From Gammaproteobacteria bacterium (GTDB lineage: Bacteria > Pseudomonadota > Gammaproteobacteria > Steroidobacterales > Steroidobacteraceae): a stretch of 12,901 bases of DNA. Positions 7,656 through 12,901 of this stretch are shown here, one piece after another. Where the stretch lies: the NCBI GenBank assembly GCA_028293725.1, contig JAQGOE010000342.1, positions 1-12,901 of the forward strand, written 5' to 3'. Position numbers and translations under genes: made by a program. The notes beneath the pieces are model-generated. The model saw only the letters and a list, made by a program, of their open reading frames with translations. It had not been told where the DNA came from and did no database searches. Numbering within the stretch: position 1 is the stretch's first letter; the number at the start of each line of letters is the position of its first letter.

Positions 7656-7675
7656 GTCCGCTCGTTCGAGCGGAC
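7656..7675. terminator. Palindrome, possible terminator of the His/Asp-rich gene
   Basis: GTCCGCTCG and CGAGCGGAC form a perfect 9-bp dyad around a central TT (realistically 8 bp with a 4-nt loop). It lies 112 bp after the stop codon and is followed by TTGACCTTTAG, only a weak T-stretch. It could be a poor intrinsic terminator or a palindromic operator. Confidence 0.35.
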
Positions 7676-7866
7676 TTGACCTTTAGAAGCTCGGTCTCAT
7701 TTACCCGGACTGGCCGCTATCGCGGAGGCTGCGGGCCCAACCCTGCCCGCCGGTGCTGTAGTACTCATTCGACGGGATGTCGCGATTGGGCTCCTGCGAG
7801 TTGCCGGGGCTCGGCCACCACAGGGGACGCCGCACGCAAATATATTCATCCTGACACAAACTGAAC

Positions 7867-7885
7867 ACGACTGGGAAACAGTCGT
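7867..7885. promoter_or_regulatory. Leader hairpin or operator before the beta-propeller gene
   Basis: ACGACTG (7867-7873) and CAGTCGT (7879-7885) form a perfect 7-bp dyad with a GGAAA loop. It ends 41 bp before the start codon and 28 bp before the strong ribosome binding site at 7914. If transcription begins after TATATT (7841-7846), it lies in the 5' leader and could act as an RNA hairpin; otherwise it would be a repressor site. Confidence 0.45.
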
Positions 7886-7913
7886 CCGCGATTCTCCGTG
7901 TATCACGTCAGTC

Positions 7914-7921
7914 GGGAGGGG
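7914..7921 (+). promoter_or_regulatory. Strong ribosome binding site
   Basis: GGGAGGGG lies 5 nt before the ATG at 7927. It is the best Shine-Dalgarno match in the window and fixes the start of the beta-propeller gene. Confidence 0.75.
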
Positions 7922-7926
7922 TCATC

Positions 7927-8985
7927 ATGAAATTTGATAAGCGTCGTTGGTTGCGAGCGACTATTGGAGTCTGCATCACCGCTGCTACTACTATTCCCGG
8001 CGTGAGCTGGGGAGGGGTATCAGATCGACAGTCAGCCGACTACGAGTTGGCGGCCGATGTGAAACTGGGGGAACCCAACTTTTGGGACTATTTGACCTAC
8101 GACCCGAAGGCGAAGCGGGTATATGCCGCCCACATTGATCGTGTGGAGGTTGTCGACGTCTCGTCCGGTAAATCCATCGGTCATGTCGGCCCGTTTCATG
8201 ATGTGCACGGCATCGCGATCGTTTCGGAGTTGGGAAAGGGCTACGCGGCTAGCGGCGATGACGGGGTGGTAAAGGTGTTCAACCTGGCGGACTTGAGTAT
8301 CGTCAAGACGATCAAAGTATCCGTCGACGCCGATGGTGCCGTGTATGACCCGATCGGCAAGATGGTGATGGTGGTGGCGGGTGACAGTAAGAACCTGACC
8401 TTGATCAACGTCGCCGACGATACCGTAGCCAAGGTGGTGCCTCTCCCCGGCAAACCCGAGTTCCTCGCGCTCGATGGCAACGGCCATGTGTTCGTCAACA
8501 TCGCGGATCATTCCGCCATAGCGAGGGTGGATATTGGATCGGGCACGGTGTCAGCCAACTGGCCTCTTGGGGGTTGCAAGGATCCGCACGGCCTGGCGTA
8601 CGATCCAGCGTCGAAACGCCTCTTCAGCGGTTGCGCGAACGAGGTCATGGTCGTCGTGGACGCCGCGACCGGCAACAACCTCGCCCGTCTTCCGATTGGC
8701 TCGAGAAGCGACTCTGTAGTCGTCGATTCAACGCGGCATCGGGCGATGAGCGCCAACGGCGATGGCACGCTCACCGTTGTCGCGATCGGCGCGGACGATA
8801 CCTACTCGGTTAAACGCACAGTGCTAACGTACTTTGGTGGCCGCAATGCCGCGATCGACGACTCCACCGGCACGCTGTTCCTCGCCCACGGAAACATGAA
8901 GCTCATGACGGGAACCAAGGATCTCACCAAGCTGCGGTTTGGCTGGGACGGGTTGGATGTCGCGGTACTCAAGTCGAACGATTGA
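7927..8985 (+). CDS. Secreted YncE-like beta-propeller protein
   Basis: This 352-residue protein has an N-terminal export signal (basic MKFDKRRWLR, then hydrophobic residues to about 28) and a repeat-built beta-propeller of the YncE/YVTN type. Blade-like units recur with the pattern YDP...KRVYAAH...VEVVDVSSGK: about 57-82, 95-125, 138-165, 177-203, 221-249, 263-289 and 307-325. This is about seven units, as in YncE. A possible disulfide pair is Cys217/Cys236. No catalytic residues are recognisable. The start is fixed by a strong ribosome binding site. E. coli yncE, encoding a periplasmic propeller, lies next to yncD, which encodes a TonB-dependent receptor; here the receptor gene follows on the same strand after 177 bp. 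A role in ligand binding or receptor-linked processing is inferred from this setting. No terminator separates it from the receptor gene. Confidence 0.86.
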   Translation: MKFDKRRWLRATIGVCITAATTIPGVSWGGVSDRQSADYELAADVKLGEPNFWDYLTYDPKAKRVYAAHIDRVEVVDVSSGKSIGHVGPFHDVHGIAIVSELGKGYAASGDDGVVKVFNLADLSIVKTIKVSVDADGAVYDPIGKMVMVVAGDSKNLTLINVADDTVAKVVPLPGKPEFLALDGNGHVFVNIADHSAIARVDIGSGTVSANWPLGGCKDPHGLAYDPASKRLFSGCANEVMVVVDAATGNNLARLPIGSRSDSVVVDSTRHRAMSANGDGTLTVVAIGADDTYSVKRTVLTYFGGRNAAIDDSTGTLFLAHGNMKLMTGTKDLTKLRFGWDGLDVAVLKSND

Positions 8986-9085
8986 GGCGTTGTTTGCATT
9001 CGCCTGCCGCCGATCCAACACGTTGCCGATGCACTGAAGTAGATCCCGCTCGTCTCGCCTCTATCATTGATGATCGGAATCAAGA

Positions 9086-9114
9086 TTGACTCCCCTGCAA
9101 TCGCGTCCCTAAAT
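9086..9114 (+). promoter_or_regulatory. Candidate promoter of the receptor gene
   Basis: TTGACT (9086-9091) matches the -35 consensus at five of six positions. At 17 bp spacing lies CTAAAT (9109-9114), a weak -10. A TCGCG (9101-9105) ... CGCGA (9118-9122) dyad brackets the -10, and an ATCAT-TG-ATGAT dyad lies at 9063-9074. The receptor could thus be expressed apart from the propeller gene. No convincing Fur box was found. Confidence 0.35.
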
Positions 9115-9162
9115 AGTCGCGACACGGCATGTAAGCAGGCCGAAGTCGTAGGGGGCGATGAC

Positions 9163-11415
9163 ATGGGTAATCGGCGAGCATTGCTGATCTGCACCTGTAT
9201 CGTGGGCGCTGGCTTGGTTGAGAGCGCCACGGCCGCAGAAGAATCGGACGAGAAATCGACAACCGATTCGCAGGTCGATCCTTTGTCGGAAATCGTCGTA
9301 ACGGCGACTCGACGTCCGACGCTTCTCGAGGAGACGCCGATTGCGATCACTGCTTTGAGTGGCGCGGCCCTCGACGGTCAACACATCGAGGACTTTTCGA
9401 ATGTCGCGCTCTCCTCCCCGAGCCTGGTGTTCACGGCTTTGAGCCGTCAGGAGGCGTACCCTTCGATCCGCGGAACGACGGTCGGCAACGATGCGCCCGG
9501 CTCCGACCTGGGCGTGTCGGTGTTTATTGACGAAGTGCCGACGACGGGAGTCGCTGACAACGATCCCAACCTGTTCGACTTGCAGAGCATTGAGGTCTTG
9601 CGAGGTCCCCAGGGCACGCTCTTTGGGCGTAACGTCACGGGCGGGGCCCTGCTGGTGAATACCCAGCAGCCGGAATTCGTCCCGCGGGAAAAAGCCGAGC
9701 TGAGCTACGGTAACTACAACCTGGTCGAGGGCCGCGGCTTTGTCACCGGTCCGTTGCTAGGTGATACGGTTGCCGGCAAGGTGACCTTTGACTATCGACG
9801 ACAGGGTGGGATCATCAATGACCCCTTTCGCTACGACAAAACTGACAGTACGAGCCTGTGGGGGGGGCGAGCGCAGCTCGTGTGGGCGCCCAACGATTCG
9901 CTGCACGTCCTGGTGGGGACCGATTACAACCGGGACGCCTCGCCCTACAAAGTCCAGCAGCTCATGGGAAATTTCCAGCCGGCGCTCTTTCCTCCGCTCT
10001 CCTACGGTCCCAACGATACCAACCAGGCGATCCAATCCACGGGCGATACGACCACCTCAGGTGCGCTGCTGCACATCGATTACACGATGGAGTTGGGAAC
10101 GATTACCTCCGTTACCGGATATCGGCACGCCAAGTCGGTTGATCTTTTCGACACGTCTGCCTCGCCGCTCAGTGAGCTAGTGCAACGCTACAGCGTGGGC
10201 GCCGACCAGTTGAGTGAAGAGCTCCGTTGGGCCTCGCCTACGAACCAGTCGCTCACGTGGGTTACCGGGCTCTTCCTTCTGAACTCCTCTCGCGACGGCA
10301 TCAAGCAATATACGCTGAATGTGCAGCCGGACACCGTGGCGGGGACTCTTGTGCCGCCTTATACGGCCCTGAACTTCCTCAGTCTGAACGCGCAGCATGT
10401 GCATGCACACAGCTACGCTACTTTTGGAGATGTCAGCTATGCCTTCAACCGGCAGTGGAAGCTATCCGTCGGTGCGCGTTTTACGCGGGAAGACAAAGCC
10501 GGACATAGCGAGGTCAACGACACCAGTGGTCTGTCTCCGGACCTGGCTGCGGTGTACTCGCATACCTGGAGTGCTTTCAATCCGCGCCTGACCCTGCAGT
10601 TCCAGCCCAACACCAAGCTGCTGACCTACGCTACGGTCGCGAGCGGCTTCAAGAGCGGGGGCTACGATACGAGCGCAACGACCAACCAGGGTTTGGCCAC
10701 ACCGTTTCGGCCCGAGAAGGTCCTCTCCTACGAGGTGGGCGCTAAATGGGCGGATTTCGATGAGCGCCTCGTTCTCAATCTGGCCGCCTATTACGCGAAA
10801 TACCGGGATCTCCAGGTGCAGGAGTTCCAAAACCTCCAGTACGTCACGGGTAACGCCGGCTTCGCGAACATCCCCGGAGTCGAATTGGAAGCCACCCTGA
10901 ATCCCACACCGTGGCTGACCTTCAAAGGGAACTACAGCTACATGAATGCGAAGTACACGCATTATGTGCAGGGCGATGGGACCGATTTCACCGGGCACCA
11001 GATTCCGTTCGATGCCAAGTTCCATTACGTCATCGGGGCCGAGGTGCATTTCGCCTCGGCCGCATTCGCGCCCGGTGAGATCCGAATGGGCGGAGACGTC
11101 ACTTACCAGGGTAAGAAGTATTTCGAGAACGAGAATAACGATTATGCCTTCATCACAGACCACACGAAGATCAGCGGCCTTGTGAATGTGCACTTGAGCT
11201 GGACGTCCGCGAATGAACGTTGGCAAGTGGCTCTGTGGGGAAACAACGTCAATGACAAGCGATACATCATCAACGCCACTGACCTGACCGCCTTTTATGC
11301 CACTATTCCGGAATTCCTCGCCACCGACATTGCCGGGAATCCGATCAACAAGATGTACGCCGGAAACTGGAACACTCCGCGCATGCTGGGTGTTTCATTG
11401 ACCTGGAAGCACTAG
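9163..11415 (+). CDS. TonB-dependent outer-membrane receptor
   Basis: This 750-residue receptor imports a bulky or scarce ligand across the outer membrane using TonB energy. The ATG at 9163 has AGGGGG at 9150-9155 and starts a signal peptide cut after ATA (about residue 24). The frame opens upstream at 9067, but that part has no signal character. The TonB box region is LSEIVVTATRR (41-51). The plug domain (about 55-170) shows PSIRGTTVG, VFIDEVPT, and the hallmark IEVLRGPQGTLFGRNVTGGALLVNT. The rest (about 180-750) is a beta-barrel rich in aromatic/polar strands, with the family's GFKSGGYD and YEVGAKW patterns. The protein ends SLTWKH, so the usual terminal Phe/Trp is followed by two extra residues. 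The family covers siderophore, cobalamin, sugar and aromatic ligands; the substrate cannot be told here. The permease gene follows after 5 nt. Confidence 0.94.
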   Translation: MGNRRALLICTCIVGAGLVESATAAEESDEKSTTDSQVDPLSEIVVTATRRPTLLEETPIAITALSGAALDGQHIEDFSNVALSSPSLVFTALSRQEAYPSIRGTTVGNDAPGSDLGVSVFIDEVPTTGVADNDPNLFDLQSIEVLRGPQGTLFGRNVTGGALLVNTQQPEFVPREKAELSYGNYNLVEGRGFVTGPLLGDTVAGKVTFDYRRQGGIINDPFRYDKTDSTSLWGGRAQLVWAPNDSLHVLVGTDYNRDASPYKVQQLMGNFQPALFPPLSYGPNDTNQAIQSTGDTTTSGALLHIDYTMELGTITSVTGYRHAKSVDLFDTSASPLSELVQRYSVGADQLSEELRWASPTNQSLTWVTGLFLLNSSRDGIKQYTLNVQPDTVAGTLVPPYTALNFLSLNAQHVHAHSYATFGDVSYAFNRQWKLSVGARFTREDKAGHSEVNDTSGLSPDLAAVYSHTWSAFNPRLTLQFQPNTKLLTYATVASGFKSGGYDTSATTNQGLATPFRPEKVLSYEVGAKWADFDERLVLNLAAYYAKYRDLQVQEFQNLQYVTGNAGFANIPGVELEATLNPTPWLTFKGNYSYMNAKYTHYVQGDGTDFTGHQIPFDAKFHYVIGAEVHFASAAFAPGEIRMGGDVTYQGKKYFENENNDYAFITDHTKISGLVNVHLSWTSANERWQVALWGNNVNDKRYIINATDLTAFYATIPEFLATDIAGNPINKMYAGNWNTPRMLGVSLTWKH

Positions 11416-11420
11416 ACACC

Positions 11421-12884
11421 GTGGACGGCTCCGATCCCCTCTCAATCCATGCCCGTCTCGATCGGCTGCCGTCCTGCCGCCCCCTCTGGTCATGGATCGC
11501 GCGGATATCCTTTGGCGCGTTCTTCGAGATCTATGAAACGGCATTGACGACGTTACTGCCGCCCCTGTTGGTGAGCGCGGGGATCTTCCGCAAGGACTCT
11601 GCCGGACTGTTCGGACTTCCGGACCTGGCGACCTTCAGCTTTGCGACTTTCCTCGGGCTTTTCGTGGGGGCACTGCTGTTTTCGGCACTGACCGATCGAT
11701 TCGGACGGCGGCCGATTTTTACTTTTTCGCTGCTCTGGTACGCCATGGCGACTCTTGTGATGGCCTTCCAAACAGGGCCCATTGCCATCTGCCTGTGGCG
11801 AATGATCGCAACCGTCGGGGTGGGCGCGGAGATCGTAGCCATCGACTCCTATATTTCCGACGTCATGCCGAAGGCGTTACGCGGTAAGGGTTTCGCGATC
11901 AGCAAGTCGATCCAATACGCGGCCGTCCCGGTCGCCGCCATTCTGGCCGCGATCCTCTCCAAAAGGGCCTTTGGGGGTATTGCCGGTTGGCACTGGATGT
12001 TGGTCGTGCCGACCATCGGCGCGATTTTCATCTGGTGGGTGCGCCGAGGGCTGCCGGAGTCACCTCGTTGGCTGGCCGACCATGGGCGGCTCTACGAGGC
12101 CAACCGGATTTTAGATGCGGTCGAAGCGGCCGTTCGCGAACAGACGGGGAGGGATCTGCCGCCGATTACCGTCGTTAGTCGATCGCCGCCGGAAGTGACA
12201 GACCGGCGTGACGTAGGCGCCGACTACGAACCCATCAGCGTTTTTCGCGGCGAGCTGCTCCATAGAACGCTCATGTTGATGATAGTGAGCTGTGCCGCCA
12301 CGATCTCCTTTTTCGGATTCAGCGTGTGGTTGCCCTCGCTGCTGGTGGCGCGGGGCGTGGGAGTGACCAAAAGCCTCGTCTATACCGCCTTTATTGCCCT
12401 TTCCTACCCGATTGCACCTTTCGCCTTCAGCCTGTTTGCGGATCGGGTCGAACGGAAATGGCAGATCGCCGCCGGGTCGACTGTGGTTGTGATCGCCGGG
12501 TTGCTTTTTGCCGCGCAAACGGCGGTCGCAGGGTGGTTGATATTCGGGCTCCTGGTCACCGTCGGGGGGCATCTGACATCCACCGCGACTCATACCTATC
12601 GCAGCGAGCTCTATCCGACGAGCCTCCGGGCTCGCGGCATCGGAGTCGTGTATTCCCTCGATCGATTGGCCGCGGCCTTCAACAGTTATCTCATCGGGTT
12701 CATCCTGGTCGGCGGTGGTCCGACCGCCGTGCTCGTTTTCATCGCGGTCATGTCATCCATTGTAGTGCTGACTGTCGCAATTGCGGGTCCTCGCGTTCGA
12801 GGCCTGGCCTCTGAAGCCATCCGTAACCGCCTGTCGCGCGGGACCGGCGTTGCTCGTCGCGATGACTCCGCGACCTTGTCTTAA
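11421..12884 (+). CDS. MFS transporter, sugar/organic-acid porter type
   Basis: This 487-residue inner-membrane permease of the major facilitator superfamily probably has 12 transmembrane helices, in two halves split by a loop at about 215-282. Motif A is seen as TDRFGRRP (91-98), with a degenerate copy DRVERKW (341-347) in the second half. LPESPRWL (211-218) and ELYPTSLRARGIG (396-408) are typical of the sugar-porter/AAHS-like families. FFEIYETA in the first helix carries two acidic residues where many proton-coupled members have them. The start taken is GTG at 11421, 5 nt after the receptor stop, with GGAAG (11405-11409) as a modest ribosome binding site inside the receptor gene. Translation is probably coupled. 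Its place suggests it moves the receptor's ligand, or a product of it, into the cytoplasm. Sugars, nicotinate-like compounds and aromatic acids are all possible. Confidence 0.9.
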   Translation: MDGSDPLSIHARLDRLPSCRPLWSWIARISFGAFFEIYETALTTLLPPLLVSAGIFRKDSAGLFGLPDLATFSFATFLGLFVGALLFSALTDRFGRRPIFTFSLLWYAMATLVMAFQTGPIAICLWRMIATVGVGAEIVAIDSYISDVMPKALRGKGFAISKSIQYAAVPVAAILAAILSKRAFGGIAGWHWMLVVPTIGAIFIWWVRRGLPESPRWLADHGRLYEANRILDAVEAAVREQTGRDLPPITVVSRSPPEVTDRRDVGADYEPISVFRGELLHRTLMLMIVSCAATISFFGFSVWLPSLLVARGVGVTKSLVYTAFIALSYPIAPFAFSLFADRVERKWQIAAGSTVVVIAGLLFAAQTAVAGWLIFGLLVTVGGHLTSTATHTYRSELYPTSLRARGIGVVYSLDRLAAAFNSYLIGFILVGGGPTAVLVFIAVMSSIVVLTVAIAGPRVRGLASEAIRNRLSRGTGVARRDDSATLS

Positions 12885-12901
12885 TGTTGATGAGAAAAAT
12901 C
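12884..12901 (+). CDS. Possible start of a fourth gene in the uptake operon (partial)
   Basis: An ATG at 12884 overlaps the permease stop as TAATG, a common coupled-translation junction. The six codons visible read MLMRKI, with a second ATG at 12890. The basic start would fit a signal peptide or membrane protein. No ribosome binding site is clear and the window ends here, so this is tentative. Confidence 0.35.

Larger units (their letters stand above)
7545..7926. other. 382-bp non-coding gap before the uptake locus
   Basis: I see no convincing gene here. The first 75 bp continue the frame of the preceding gene after its stop with Arg/Asp-rich codons. Two strong dyads are present and listed separately: a 20-bp palindrome at 7656-7675 and a hairpin at 7867-7885. 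An AT-rich TATATT at 7841-7846 could be a -10 box, but no matching -35 was found. The region probably holds the end of one transcript and the promoter and leader of the next. Confidence 0.6.

Noticed and set aside
7652..7864. 70-codon frame in the gap before the propeller gene
   Set aside because: It runs through the 7656-7675 palindrome and the candidate -10, has no ribosome binding site, and is Arg/Gly/Cys-rich without a recognisable pattern.
8985..9005. AGGCG...CGCCT hairpin at the propeller gene stop as a terminator
   Set aside because: It has only 5 bp, an 11-nt loop and no T-run, so read-through into the receptor gene is more likely.
9063..9074. ATCATTGATGAT as a Fur box
   Set aside because: It matches too little of the 19-bp Fur consensus and has no overlapping second dyad.
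10462..11226. 254-codon minus-strand frame opposite the receptor gene
   Set aside because: It is a shadow of the receptor barrel; no domain or ribosome binding site was seen.

Overview
The window reads as a chromosomal segment of a GC-rich Gram-negative bacterium. Three things point to a gammaproteobacterium near Xanthomonadales, Nevskiales or Steroidobacterales: the proS-lytic transglycosylase pair, the transferase-type pssA next to a family 4 uracil-DNA glycosylase and rimI, and a TonB-dependent receptor with a YncE-like propeller. This placement is inference from gene content and protein style; no rRNA or other marker is present.

Layout. (1) 36-2083, plus strand: acylphosphatase followed 2 nt later by an exported gamma-glutamyltranspeptidase. 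(2) 2097-4446, minus strand: proS and a small secreted lytic transglycosylase whose start lies inside the 3' end of proS. This pair converges on the transpeptidase gene with a 13-nt gap. (3) 4447-4577: a divergent control region with an 8-bp inverted repeat. (4) 4578-6705, plus strand: a tight housekeeping operon of pssA (phosphatidylserine synthase), a family 4-type uracil-DNA glycosylase and a RimI-like acetyltransferase. (5) 6706-7926: a control region with a perfect CRP-like dyad, then a gene for an exported protein with an extreme His/Asp-rich tail, then a 382-bp gap with two hairpins. (6) 7927-12884, plus strand: a secreted YncE-like beta-propeller, a TonB-dependent outer-membrane receptor and an MFS permease. 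A possible fourth gene starts at the right edge with a TAATG stop/start overlap.

How the genes may work together. Sections 1-4 are core metabolism: glutathione and peptide turnover, tRNA charging, wall remodelling, phospholipid synthesis, DNA repair and ribosomal protein acetylation. Section 6 looks like a dedicated uptake route with an outer-membrane receptor, a periplasmic propeller and an inner-membrane permease. It resembles the E. coli yncE/yncD neighbourhood with an added transporter; its substrate cannot be read from the sequence. Section 5 may encode a periplasmic metal-binding protein under global control.

The best leads for something new are the propeller/receptor/permease locus with its leader hairpin, the His/Asp-tail gene with its layered operator region, and the uracil-DNA glycosylase that has serine at one expected iron-sulfur ligand. 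No mobile elements, CRISPR arrays, tRNAs or rRNAs were seen.
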